In this document: positions 1-10,523 of the stretch, piece after piece
Position numbering within the stretch: position 1 is the first letter of the stretch
Layout of the letters: each line of letters starts with the position of its first letter
DNA from: Deroplatys truncata
Lineage: Eukaryota > Arthropoda > Insecta > Mantodea > Mantidae
Reading direction: 5' to 3'
Length of the DNA stretch: 64,000 nucleotides
Assembly (NCBI GenBank): GCA_030765065.1
Contig: CM060976.1
Location: 58,202,539-58,266,538 of the forward strand
The notes under the pieces: model-generated
What the model was told of the DNA's origin: nothing
What the model saw: the letters and a program-made list of their open reading frames with translations, nothing else
Database searches by the model: none
Made by a program: the position numbers and the translations under genes

Positions 1-519
1 CATAAACAACATTCATAAACATACTCGCGTCTTAGTTACTACTATTACAGTCTTGTTGCATAATATACTATTATGTTAACTTAAACCTTTGCATTTCATT
101 ATAGAATATATGCCACAAATATATAGCTATTCCTGACGTTCATGTAGATATTTGATTGGAGTTTGGCGATATGTATTATGGGAAAAGGAAAAGGGTCAAA
201 TATATTATGGGAAAAGGAAAAGGATCAAATATTATTTTATATCACACAGCATGCATATTTTCACGGTTTTAGACCAAGGGGCTGAATAAATGGAACTTTT
301 TAATTCAGATTTTAAACGAACATAAAGGAGCAGTAATTGCGAGGAAACGTTAACCATTGCTTTTGTGGCAGTATGCTTGCAGGTTACTCCAGATAAATAC
401 AGAAAGTTGGAAATGTAGAACACCTCTGTCTTCCTCGTTAAGCAGAAATTCATAAATCCATGGCAGCAGCCGCTTGACTGAATAGCCGCTGCTCGCTGTA
501 GTTAACCCCGCCCTTCTGA
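1..519. other. AT-rich flank, no gene seen
   Basis: I see no coding region that resembles a known family. The only structure is a perfect-looking 29-bp tandem duplication at 174-202 and 203-231 (purine-rich, core GGGAAAAGGAAAAGG). Short open frames here have no recognisable motif. Confidence 0.5.
174..231. repeat. 29-bp tandem duplication
   Basis: Two adjacent 29-bp units beginning TATTATGGGAAAAGG differ at about one position (GGGTCAAATA against GGATCAAATA). This is likely replication slippage. Confidence 0.8.
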
Positions 520-627
520 CGGACTGCATATAAGATTTTAAGATTTTTGGAATATTTTATTGTTTGGTGCTGAGAGTTGCGTCCCCAGATTCTTGGTCCC
601 AGCTATGAGGTCTTCACAGACTAAGGT
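520..627 (+). promoter_or_regulatory. Possible promoter with short first exon
   Basis: A GC-richer patch precedes a TATAAG at 529-534. An ATG at 605 is followed by seven codons ending AAG at 625, directly before GTATGG, a usable splice donor. Insect genes often have first exons this short that carry only the first residues of a signal peptide. No downstream exon was recognised, so this rests on three weak signals and could be chance. Confidence 0.2.
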
Positions 628-1509
628 ATGGTACACACTTAAATGTATTTTAATTCAGTTGAAATTACTTAAATGTATGTTTAGTTATTTATTTTATTGT
701 CTTGTTAATTTAATTGAGTATTAAGTCAACCCCAAATTTCCATATGGCGGATTGGGCCAGCTTTGATTAGGATTTGATTTAGAAAATGAATTTGGTCTGC
801 TCCCATGAGTGGCAATATACACGCTTATGTCCTCTATTACTAATTACTAATTTATTGTTTATGGCTATAAATATTTACAGCAGAAAAATATAATACATGA
901 ATTTTAGCATCATCCTTGAATGAGAAAATCTCGTGCCAGGGTCAGATTTAAATAAACCTAACACGCATGCTTCAATAACGAATTTACCAATTAATCATAA
1001 AGATATAAACTAATACGAAATTCTGCTATAAAATTATATTGAATTAATTTCAGTTAACAGTAACAATTTAAATATAATATATAGTTATTAGATTAAATGA
1101 GTACTACATGAAATTTTCGGATAATATGCAGCTTTAATTGCACGTAATTATAAAAGACATAACTTTTTGTTAAAAAAATCCTTTTTTGATAACGTTTTTA
1201 ATTGTATTTTTTCAATTTATAAGCATTAAACTAATACAAATCTGAATGCCTCTTTATACTTATGTTGTATAATCCTGGACCAAGAATTTTACTATGTTTG
1301 CAGGCCGCAGTTGTTAAACATATAGGTCCAATTAAACATATAAACTGAGAGAATTTAGTTTTACAATTATGAAACAACAGAAATATATTATGATCTTGTG
1401 AATATAACTTAATAGAACTTTATAGTAATGTTGGTCGATTTTGAATACATTGAATTCGGAATGTGGGAGTACTAATGATAATCAACAGATTACACTTCTT
1501 GTGTTAATA
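628..1509. other. AT-rich stretch, nothing recognised
   Basis: Very AT-rich sequence with no open frame that resembles a known family. It ends at the left terminus of the MITE at 1510. Confidence 0.5.
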
Positions 1510-1594
1510 CAGGATTATTCAAAAAGAAGGCACAGGCTTTACATATTTATTTATAATGAAACGGCAATAACATACGACACCTCATTGAATAGGG
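1510..1594 (+). mobile_element. Left part of a mariner-like MITE, split by the gypsy insertion
   Basis: The sequence starts CAGGATTATTCAAAAAG after a TA dinucleotide (1508-1509). The reverse complement of 10846-10892 begins CAGGTTATTCAGAAAG and runs in parallel through the next 80 or so bases. CAGG-TATTCA-type termini at TA sites are usual for insect mariner-related elements. The repeat arm continues past the gypsy insertion at 10524 onward, so the gypsy element landed inside this arm. No transposase is present, so it is non-autonomous. Confidence 0.75.
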
Positions 1595-2903
1595 TGCAAT
1601 GGTTCCGCTGTTTGACTGAGTTAGGGAACCCCGGCCAAACGAAAAGGGAAGCCCTAACGAGTGCCGTAGGGGAAAACAAAAGGAAACCAGAACTCTCAAA
1701 AATATACTACTATTGATAAGTTTGTTTTTGGGTACTTTAATGATAATAATAAACAAACATTAATAACCAGAACCGTAAAGCAACCATAAAAGAATAACTG
1801 TAAAACAAAAATGGCTTAAAGAGTAAAGCAACCAAAACCAATTGAGCAGAGCAGTAAAGGCAAGTTTTAAATACAGCAAAATTAAGTAAATCCAAAAATT
1901 CAACAAACCAAATCAATTTAGAAAGTTTATAAAACAAGGCCACTATAAACATCAGACCAAAAAATTTAACTATGTTTAGCTAGTCAAAGACTAGCTAAGA
2001 ATGTTGAACAAGACCGAAACAGACTTTAATGAAATTCAGGAAACGGAGAGCTTCAAAGTCCAGCTAAGCTAGATGTAGATAGCTTTACAACCCAACCGTT
2101 TTCAGTTACAAAGTTCAGCATAAATGGGTTCAGCATAACTGGGTTTTAACTGCAATTACTGCTCTCATAATTTACACAACAGAATATCTGTAATTTTGAA
2201 TTAACTGTGCATTTTCAAAGTGCCCAAAATATGTAAAGCTCTACTCACAAATTTCTACTTATATTGCTTCTTGCCCTCCTTTTATCAAACTATGCAATTT
2301 CAGACGACAAATGCCAAAAGCTTTTCTCACAAATTTCACACTACTGATGCTTTTTACCTTCATGAATCAAAATATGCATTTTCAAATTGCACAACTGTGT
2401 AAAGCTCTTATCACAAATTTTAAACTAACTATACACTGAAAATCACGTACTGAAAATATAACTCAACTGGAAAAGAAACAAAACACACTAAACCTATGAA
2501 CAACTCCAAGAGCCAGTCACTTTACGAACTCTTATTTTCAAACACACATAACGTTTTCCGCCCCAAAATTCACCCACCATTACCAGGACATAAAACTGAT
2601 AATAAAGCCTACCTTTACATAAGGTCGATCCACCGAAAATCACAAAGACGTTCCTTAAAAATTCATTACAAAACTTCCACAATCCGCATCAGTAGTTACC
2701 GGGCAGAGAGCTATCCCTGCAATGCGGACAGAAATCCACCACTCAGCGCGTACGGCCCAAGCACATGCCACGTCAGCAACCCACAGAGGAAAAAAAAAAG
2801 AGAGCACCAAAGAGAGCGTTAAGCAAAGGGGACGAGCAACGTAAAGTGACTGGCTGGATGTATAATACAGATACAAAACATAAAAAGAACACATAACAGC
2901 ACA
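1595..2903 (-). repeat. 3' LTR of the gypsy element
   Basis: This 1,309-bp direct repeat lies 7,616 bp to the left of the other LTR. On the plus strand it begins TGCAATGG and ends AGCACA. It is the 3' LTR because gag and pol read on the minus strand. Short open frames in it have identical counterparts in the other LTR and are not taken as genes. Confidence 0.95.
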
Positions 2904-2907
2904 ATAG

Positions 2908-2916
2908 CCCCCCCCC
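2908..2916 (-). other. Candidate polypurine tract
   Basis: Nine consecutive G on the minus strand end four bases before the 3' LTR terminus at 2903. This is the position expected for the plus-strand primer of a retrotransposon. The four intervening bases (CTAT) and the pure G composition are a little unusual. Confidence 0.6.
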
Positions 2917-4637
2917 AATCTGCGAGCTTGCGAGAAAAAAAAAATAACCATTTATAGGAACTCGAGGAAAGGGAACAATAAGTAGCCAAAAGGGGAAACA
3001 ACTAGGAAAACAGAAGGAACATGCTACACTGTAAGTAGACGAAGAAGGTAACTCCACACATACAGTCCGCAAACTTCAGTAGCTGACACCGAACACATAT
3101 GGAGGAGACCATAATGAGGCACACAAACCCCAACAGTAAATATCCCACGACGTAGCAACCGGGCAGCCATCCAAGGTGATGAAAAACTTAAGTATATAAC
3201 TCCCAGGAACAGTCACAGGCGAAAATTTGCATCATAATTTTGGCAGCAATATTAAGCGGACAAGCCGCTAACCAGGAGTATAGATTTTTCTTTACTAATA
3301 ACGTCGACACTGCAGACGGATAACGCTAAGGCAGAAACTGAAGCGGGCCAAAACATGTATAAAGTTGTCAGGATCCGGAAGAGGAGGCACAGGCTTCAGT
3401 ATTTTAAACCACCAAATAGCGTCCGACGGTGAAATTCCCACGTAGGACCACCCGGCTGCACACACCACGAGAGCAGAAGAAACTTGCACAGCAGTCAGCA
3501 CATCGCAACTCAGAAGGTCCAGAACGTGTCCCAACAGAGTAGCACGAGGAAGGAAAAAGGGATGGTAGCCGAGAAGGATAAGAATCTGAAACATAATAAA
3601 ACAAAGCAGCAGAGGGGGCTCACAAAGCAAAATATAAGCTTACATATACAAACTAAATCATCGTCAATCAATTATAATTTTATAGATATATAAATATTGA
3701 ATTTCATAATAAACCATGTGCATTTTTAAATTAGACAAGTATAGCATTACAATTATAGAACAAGAATTAAATATGGTATGCAATGAAACAGCTATGAGAC
3801 ATAATGCACTATATAACAACTATGTACAACAAAATAATAATTCACTTGCCCGACCCCACACAAACTATAACTGGGGAGAGGCAGGTGAACAGGGCATACC
3901 GGCAAGGCATCACCGGTGTGGAAGCATGAAAATTTTCCCAATAAGAACAATTTAATTAAGCTGACACCCACTGAAATTAAGTGACCTTATAAATATATAT
4001 ATATATATATAATTATAATTTAAAATATTACCCCCAAAATTAAATAAAAACAAAGGATATTAAATACGAGCCAAATTTATAGAAACACAAAAGGTCACTC
4101 AAAATAACAGGATCAACAGCAAAGGTAGGCTCTGCGCAACAGCTAAATACCCCAGCAAGGGCGAATGGAAATGAGGCAAATCTTTCAGAATTAGATAACC
4201 ATACATGTTACCATATTTATCTTGCACACTGACTTGAAAAGGAAATCATAAATTCCTCCAAAATATTCAGGAACTCGCAAGTGACTGACTCTTGAATAGC
4301 CCTAGCACACGGGCATAACCATACATATTACGGGAAAACTGTAAAAGTTGGCAAGTATGCAATAGTGATATTCTCATGTGTCAAAGATCTGAAGACAAAT
4401 CACTGGAGTTCTATATGCTAACATCCGAAAAGATACCATTACTGTAGGAGGAAAGGAAAGTATAATTGGGAGCTTTCATGAATATGGAAGGGATAAGAAA
4501 GGATGATTGGGAGAGGAATGGGACAGGATTTATCCCGGTTAAGGGAATGGGACAAATCAAGAGCTCGCATGGGGCAGGATCGCTAATTCCTGAAAGTGAG
4601 TCACCCATCATCAGGACAAAGCCAAGTGACTCACTTG
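2917..4637 (-). other. Gypsy 3' untranslated region, no env
   Basis: These 1.7 kb between the pol stop and the polypurine tract hold only short frames without signal peptide, transmembrane pattern or recognisable envelope motif. A TA microsatellite lies near 3996-4012. Either the element never had env or it was replaced by noncoding sequence. Confidence 0.6.
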
Positions 4638-7600
4638 CTACCCCGAGTTATACAATTTAAGCTGAGACAGGTGAGCGCGGCGCCTGCAGGAAGAAGACAA
4701 TTCTTGCAAAAGAACAGACACCCCCTTATAAATTCTGAGAATCTTAAACGGGCCAAGATAGCGAGGAGCTAACTTCGCGGCAAACGCATCTGCTTTCGAG
4801 GACTGAGGATAGTTACGGCACATAACAACATCTCCCACTTTGAATGGGGAGGGACGACGGGACGCATCGTATCGCTGCTTTCTCATAGAGTGGCCTCTAC
4901 GCAGATTATTCAAGGCAGCCTTCCAATTAGTACGAATAGTATGCGGAGAATTGTCAGCCGGTAATAAATCATTTAACGCCCACAAATTAGCCAAAGGAGA
5001 CGCAGGTTGGTAGGCAAATAACAATGAAAACGGCGTCGTCTTATGAACCTCATGTCTCGCAGAATTGAAAGCAAACTGAAGTTGCTTCAAGTATTTATCC
5101 CAGCAATTGTGCTGCTGGTGATGATAAGCAATTAAAGCGGACTTAAGGTTACGGTTGACCCGTTCCGCTAATGAGGGGTTAGGGTAATAAGGGGTAGTAG
5201 TAAAATGCTTAATACCCCAATCAAAACAAAAGGAACGAAAGAGACGCGACTTAAATTGCGAACCGTTGTCAGAGACCAGATATTGAGGAGCACCAAAAGA
5301 TCCAAATATTGTTCCAAGTTCCCGAATAGCAAGGCGAGCAGTAGCAGCACTCAGAGGTGAAATCCATACGAACTTTGAGAAAGCATCAGTAAGCACCAAT
5401 GCAAAAATATTTCCCTGAATAGAACGAGGGAACGGTCCGATAAAATCTACAAATAGTTTTTCCATGGGCGCGGAGGGAACCTCCGAAGCCAAATATCCCC
5501 AATTTGTAGCCTGCGCGGGTTTGGACAATGCGCAAATGCGGCAAGACTTAACATGCTTTCTTACATCGAAATCCATGCCCCGCCACATAAACTGTTCACG
5601 AATTCGATTTCTGGTTTTGGCAATGCCTAAATGACCCCCGAAAGGAGAATCGTGAAAATAACTGAGAATCATGGGAATAGCTGCCTTCGGAACTATGACT
5701 TTATAACGCCGATCAAAACTAGCTCTTCCCATCAAAACACCCTCATGAATCTTATAATCCTGCAGTGAAACTCCTGATTTAATTTGCTCAATAATTGAGG
5801 CCAACCCAGAATCGGTAAGTTGAAGTTCAGGTATACTGACAAACATTTCAGGAAATGCCGAAAATGAGAAGCTCTCAATCTGAGTATCCGCAGGAGCATC
5901 CAAAGTCTCGAAATAAACACACTCCTCAGTGGGTTCGGAAAATACCCGGGTAAGAGCATCCGCAATACAATTTTCTGAACCTCTGATAAAGGAAGGAGTA
6001 AACTTAAAGGCACCTATCCGGACACCCCAACGCGCAAGACGACCTGTCTTCCTTGGGACAGCTAACGCCCACGTTAAAGCCTGGTTATCGCACTCTAAAA
6101 AGAAATGCACATGTTCTAAGTACACCCTATACTTCTCTAATCCAAAAAGCACCGCTAAGGTTTCTAATTCATATGTAGAAAATTTACGTTCTTCAGGAGA
6201 TAAAGTACGCGAACTATAATAAATGGGACGACGACCTTCAGGAAATTCCTGCAACAAAACAGCCGCTAGCGCGCTAGCACTAGCATCCGTCTGTAAAATA
6301 AAGGGCATAGCAAAATCTGGAAAAGCCAAGACAGGAGGGTTTGAAATAGCCTCTTTTAGATCAACAAATGCCGCTTCCTGCTCCTCGGCCCACGCAAAAG
6401 TAACCCCTTTCCTACGTAAGCAATTAAGAGGTTCCGCCCGAGTAGAAAAATTTGAAATAAATTTAGAGAAGAAGTTAACCATTCCCAAAAATCGAGCCAC
6501 CTCACGCTTATTCTTGGGTGCCGGAAAATTTCTAATAGCCTTAGTGCGAACTGGGTCTATGGTAATACCAGAAGGGGAAACCATATGGCCCAAAAATGAT
6601 ATTTGAGAGGTAGCAAAATGAACTTTAGACTGCTTAACTGATAACCCGGCGCTCTGTAGGCGACGAAAGACCTCACGTAAATGAACAAGATGTGAGTCAA
6701 AATCCTCGGAATATACTACAAGATCATCTAAGTAATGGTACAAATATTTAAATTTTATGTCCGAAAACAAATTATCCAGCAAACGAGTGAGGACTTGCGC
6801 GCCCGTAGCCAAACCAAATGGGACCCTATTGAATTCATAAAGGCGCCAGGGGGTAGCGAAAGCTGTTAGATGCTTGGAATGTTCAGCCAAAGGAATCTGA
6901 TGATAAGCATTGTTCAAATCCAGGGTCGTAAAAACGCGAGCCTTCGAAAAATGATGAGCAGCTGTATGCAAATCGGGCAAAGGGGTACTTTCAATAAGGA
7001 TTCTTTTGTTCAAGAGCCGATAATCTATGACCGGTCTAAAATCCTGATCTCCCTTCGGTACTAGAAATATGGGGCTGCTGTAATTTGAAGTAGATGGTCT
7101 AATAACCCCTTGGTCAAGCATCTTCTGTATTTTCTCTTTTAATATAGCCATCTTCGGTGGTGTGAGCTTATATGGAGATAACTTGACCGGAGTAGAATCA
7201 GTTAACTGAATTTCATATTGAGTCAAATGAGTGACCCCTAAAACATCTGTAAACAATGAATCAAATTCCCCAACTAAATGCTCTATTTGCTTTGCCTGTT
7301 CAGGGGACAAATGAGACAGAGAAGAAGTTGCGCAATTTTGGGTTACCAAATTAATATCTCCCAAAGTTAAAGGGGGCCGAGATGGTTTAAAATCCCTCAC
7401 AAAGTCCAACTTTATCCGGGGAGCAAAATGAAAAGCGATCTGCCTAGTGGAAAAATCAATAGCCATCCCAGTCCTTGACATAAAATCGGCACCTAGGACA
7501 CATGCATAAGGAAGCTTGGGAACGACAAAAAAACTATGTTTCCACGTAAAACGTGGGAAACGTATAGTACATGATACCTTTTGAGTAACTTGAAAGGCCT

Positions 7601-7826
7601 GACCATTGACCATCAAACAAACCAACTGACACGTGGTTGCACGCGACATAATACATGGTAAATTTAACCAAAGCCAATCAAGCTGAATCAAAGAGACAGA
7701 ACTTCCGGAATCTAATAACGCCAATAAAGGCAACTTCTCAAGAGAAACTTGAACTAAGGGTTTACCCGAAAACGGATAACCACAAATACGCCGAGACAAA
7801 CAAATGGTCGACTTAACCTTCTGGCG
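4638..7826 (-). CDS. pol: Pol of the gypsy element (protease, RT, RNase H, integrase)
   Basis: The polyprotein runs in gag's frame directly after the UGA, with no ATG at its head, so it is probably made by stop readthrough. In residue numbers counted from position 7799: aspartic protease DSG at 30-32 and VLGAD at 101-105; reverse transcriptase with the first catalytic Asp at 294 (TLDLNNAYHQ) and YLDD at 356-359; RNase H with Asp505 (TDAS), Asp571 and Asp614; integrase zinc site His716, His723, Cys753, Cys756; and the integrase core Asp785, Asp844 and Glu879, the last two 35 apart as in D,D35E. The C-terminal part (FKVGD...RYLGPFKI) fits the integrase tail. The protein is about 1,050 residues, usual for the family, and I see no internal break. 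Confidence 0.95.
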   Translation of the reverse strand, partial: RQKVKSTICLSRRICGYPFSGKPLVQVSLEKLPLLALLDSGSSVSLIQLDWLWLNLPCIMSRATTCQLVCLMVNGQAFQVTQKVSCTIRFPRFTWKHSFFVVPKLPYACVLGADFMSRTGMAIDFSTRQIAFHFAPRIKLDFVRDFKPSRPPLTLGDINLVTQNCATSSLSHLSPEQAKQIEHLVGEFDSLFTDVLGVTHLTQYEIQLTDSTPVKLSPYKLTPPKMAILKEKIQKMLDQGVIRPSTSNYSSPIFLVPKGDQDFRPVIDYRLLNKRILIESTPLPDLHTAAHHFSKARVFTTLDLNNAYHQIPLAEHSKHLTAFATPWRLYEFNRVPFGLATGAQVLTRLLDNLFSDIKFKYLYHYLDDLVVYSEDFDSHLVHLREVFRRLQSAGLSVKQSKVHFATSQISFLGHMVSPSGITIDPVRTKAIRNFPAPKNKREVARFLGMVNFFSKFISNFSTRAEPLNCLRRKGVTFAWAEEQEAAFVDLKEAISNPPVLAFPDFAMPFILQTDASASALAAVLLQEFPEGRRPIYYSSRTLSPEERKFSTYELETLAVLFGLEKYRVYLEHVHFFLECDNQALTWALAVPRKTGRLARWGVRIGAFKFTPSFIRGSENCIADALTRVFSEPTEECVYFETLDAPADTQIESFSFSAFPEMFVSIPELQLTDSGLASIIEQIKSGVSLQDYKIHEGVLMGRASFDRRYKVIVPKAAIPMILSYFHDSPFGGHLGIAKTRNRIREQFMWRGMDFDVRKHVKSCRICALSKPAQATNWGYLASEVPSAPMEKLFVDFIGPFPRSIQGNIFALVLTDAFSKFVWISPLSAATARLAIRELGTIFGSFGAPQYLVSDNGSQFKSRLFRSFCFDWGIKHFTTTPYYPNPSLAERVNRNLKSALIAYHHQQHNCWDKYLKQLQFAFNSARHEVHKTTPFSLLFAYQPASPLANLWALNDLLPADNSPHTIRTNWKAALNNLRRGHSMRKQRYDASRRPSPFKVGDVVMCRNYPQSSKADAFAAKLAPRYLGPFKILRIYKGVSVLLQELSSSCRRRAHLSQLKLYNSG

Positions 7827-9083
7827 TCATAAAGGTCGAAACTGTCGCCCCTGATTAGAAACACGAAGAAAACCCCGATTCACGGTCCTCCTATTGGGAC
7901 AATTTCGTCGAACATGGCCTTCCTGACCACACTGAAAGCATTTAATAGTGGCCCGACGACCAGAAACCGGAACAATGGCCGAAGAAGGAGCTGATACAGT
8001 GGTATTAGGAGTTGCTAATGAGCCCGGAGGCTCTGACAGACGCAGCCTATCAACAAGCATAACTTCATTGAGTTTAGGTACCAATGCTTCCAACTGCTGC
8101 AAATTTGACGGCCGAGGTCCTAAAACCAAAGCCGACCTGACGACTGGATTGAGTCCTGATAAAATGACATCACAAATTTCCGCTTCCGTATCAGGGAGCA
8201 CCAACACTAAAGCAATTTCCTTAACCCGAACCATATATTCTGTAAACGGTTCCGTTAGACCCTGAGGACGAAAATATACGTCTTGCATTATCCTCGTGCA
8301 TTCCCTACGTGGAATGAACATGTCTAATAGGGCCAAATGAAAGCGAGTCACAGGCTCGGCCAAACCAGCACACCGCATTAAGAGGTCCAAAACTATCCCA
8401 GACACCTTGACAGATAATAATTCTATCACTTGAGCCGTGGGTACCAAATAACGCTTAGCCATTAGCGTCAATCGAACAAGAAAATAGAGAAACTGTAAAG
8501 CCGATGGTACATCAACAATGTCGTTTAACTGAAAGCCCTCCACGAATTGTTGGAGGGGATGAGCGAGTCTAAGTGGCCGAAACGCAGATACCGCAATCGC
8601 AGGCTGAACCACATCCGACAATCCTTGATTATACAAGGGAGACGCCCCAGTGTCATTCTGTGTAGTCCCAAAATCTTCCTCCACCTTATGGGCTAATTCC
8701 TTAAACTGATCCTTTAACTTTTGCAACGCTATACAAGACTGCAAAGTAGGGAATCTCTGTAAGACATAATCTAAATAGAACAAGTAATGCCGAATTCTAA
8801 CTTGCCACCGGAGCAACTGTGCCTTAGAGGGAGAATCCTCGCGCCCAAAATCCATTAAATTATCCTGAATCTCTGCTAAGGCCAACGAGCAAGTGGACTC
8901 ACACTTAGTCACTATCACGTGATCAATAGAAACAGTAATTATTGGAGCATCCTTAATTTGTCGAAAAACATCCAACATAATAGCCACTTCAGTTGTCCTA
9001 GAACATTGACCTCCACGTACAACCAACTCTACCCACAATTCACCTTTCCGTAATCTGTCCACATTACTAACCGATACCGCCAT
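7827..9083 (-). CDS. gag: Gag of the gypsy element
   Basis: This frame encodes the structural capsid/nucleocapsid precursor that packages the element's RNA in the cytoplasm. From the ATG at 9083 it is 418 residues. The frame is open further upstream, into the primer-binding site and the LTR edge, but has no ATG there, so 9083 is the better start. The middle part resembles retrotransposon gag capsid sequence, with a long helical region ending before a serine/proline-rich stretch. Near the C terminus, residues 382-395 form one CCHC zinc knuckle (CFQCGQEGHVRRNC, spacing C-X2-C-X4-H-X4-C), which binds RNA. The frame stops at a single TGA (7829-7827), and pol continues in the same frame. Confidence 0.9.
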   Translation of the reverse strand: MAVSVSNVDRLRKGELWVELVVRGGQCSRTTEVAIMLDVFRQIKDAPIITVSIDHVIVTKCESTCSLALAEIQDNLMDFGREDSPSKAQLLRWQVRIRHYLFYLDYVLQRFPTLQSCIALQKLKDQFKELAHKVEEDFGTTQNDTGASPLYNQGLSDVVQPAIAVSAFRPLRLAHPLQQFVEGFQLNDIVDVPSALQFLYFLVRLTLMAKRYLVPTAQVIELLSVKVSGIVLDLLMRCAGLAEPVTRFHLALLDMFIPRRECTRIMQDVYFRPQGLTEPFTEYMVRVKEIALVLVLPDTEAEICDVILSGLNPVVRSALVLGPRPSNLQQLEALVPKLNEVMLVDRLRLSEPPGSLATPNTTVSAPSSAIVPVSGRRATIKCFQCGQEGHVRRNCPNRRTVNRGFLRVSNQGRQFRPL

Positions 9084-9192
9084 CTTGATACTACGGATAT
9101 GGTACAAGTAAGAAAATGAGATCCGGAGAATACAGAGCAAACAACAAACCCAAAAATATTCCCTAACCAACACAGACAAATCAATTAACCGC

Positions 9193-9204
9193 GCTCTGCT
9201 ACCA
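9193..9204 (-). other. Primer-binding site, initiator tRNA-Met type
   Basis: On the minus strand, six bases after the 5' LTR, the sequence reads TGGTAGCAGAGC. A leading TGG complements the CCA tail of a tRNA. The 12 bases match the 3' end of initiator tRNA-Met as I recall it (GCTCTGCTACCA); the bases beyond do not continue the match well. The tRNA identity is from memory. Confidence 0.7.
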
Positions 9205-9210
9205 GTAATT

Positions 9211-10519
9211 TGCAATGGTTCCGCTGTTTGACTGAGTTAGGGAACCCCGGCCAAACGAAAAGGGAAGCCCTAACGAGTGCCGTAGGGGAAAACAAAAGGA
9301 AACCAGAACTCTCAAAAATATACTACTATTGATAAGTTTGTTTTTGGGTACTTTAATGATAATAATAAACAAACATTAATAACCAGAACCGTAAAGCAAC
9401 CATAAAAGAATAACTGTAAAACAAAAATGGCTTAAAGAGTAAAGCAACCAAAACCAATTGAGCAGAGCAGTAAAGGCAAGTTTTAAATACAGCAAAATTA
9501 AGTAAATCCAAAAATTCAACAAACCAAATCAATTTAGAAAGTTTATAAAACAAGGCCACTATAAACATCAGACCAAAAAATTTAACTATGTTTAGCTAGT
9601 CAAAGACTAGCTAAGAATGTTGAACAAGACCGAAACAGACTTTAATGAAATTCAGGAAACGGAGAGCTTCAAAGTCCAGCTAAGCTAGATGTAGATAGCT
9701 TTACAACCCAACCGTTTTCAGTTACAAAGTTCAGCATAAATGGGTTCAGCATAACTGGGTTTTAACTGCAATTACTGCTCTCATAATTTACACAACAGAA
9801 TATCTGTAATTTTGAATTAACTGTGCATTTTCAAAGTGCCCAAAATATGTAAAGCTCTACTCACAAATTTCTACTTATATTGCTTCTTGCCCTCCTTTTA
9901 TCAAACTATGCAATTTCAGACGACAAATGCCAAAAGCTTTTCTCACAAATTTCACACTACTGATGCTTTTTACCTTCATGAATCAAAATATGCATTTTCA
10001 AATTGCACAACTGTGTAAAGCTCTTATCACAAATTTTAAACTAACTATACACTGAAAATCACGTACTGAAAATATAACTCAACTGGAAAAGAAACAAAAC
10101 ACACTAAACCTATGAACAACTCCAAGAGCCAGTCACTTTACGAACTCTTATTTTCAAACACACATAACGTTTTCCGCCCCAAAATTCACCCACCATTACC
10201 AGGACATAAAACTGATAATAAAGCCTACCTTTACATAAGGTCGATCCACCGAAAATCACAAAGACGTTCCTTAAAAATTCATTACAAAACTTCCACAATC
10301 CGCATCAGTAGTTACCGGGCAGAGAGCTATCCCTGCAATGCGGACAGAAATCCACCACTCAGCGCGTACGGCCCAAGCACATGCCACGTCAGCAACCCAC
10401 AGAGGAAAAAAAAAAGAGAGCACCAAAGAGAGCGTTAAGCAAAGGGGACGAGCAACGTAAAGTGACTGGCTGGATGTATAATACAGATACAAAACATAAA
10501 AAGAACACATAACAGCACA
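9211..10519 (-). repeat. 5' LTR of the gypsy element
   Basis: This is the same 1,309-bp sequence as 1595-2903, with no difference seen in the parts compared. It would hold the promoter for the element on the minus strand. I could not place the TATA box or transcription start with confidence. Confidence 0.95.
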
Positions 10520-10523
10520 AGGG

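Larger units (their letters stand above)
1595..10519 (-). mobile_element. Ty3/gypsy LTR retrotransposon, apparently complete
   Basis: An 8,925-bp element in minus orientation. It has two 1,309-bp LTRs (TG...CA), a 4-bp target duplication AGGG (1591-1594 and 10520-10523), a primer-binding site next to the right LTR and a G-run next to the left LTR. Gag and pol lie in the order protease, reverse transcriptase, RNase H, integrase, which defines Ty3/gypsy (Metaviridae). No env-like frame is present in the 1.7 kb between pol and the 3' LTR. Stretches compared by eye and short frames shared by both LTRs are identical, and both large frames are open, so insertion is recent. The only apparent break is one in-frame UGA between gag and pol, which may be functional. 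Confidence 0.95.

Noticed and set aside
2496..2822. 108-codon frame present identically in both LTRs
   Set aside because: It lies antisense to the element inside the LTR. The two copies are identical because the LTRs are.
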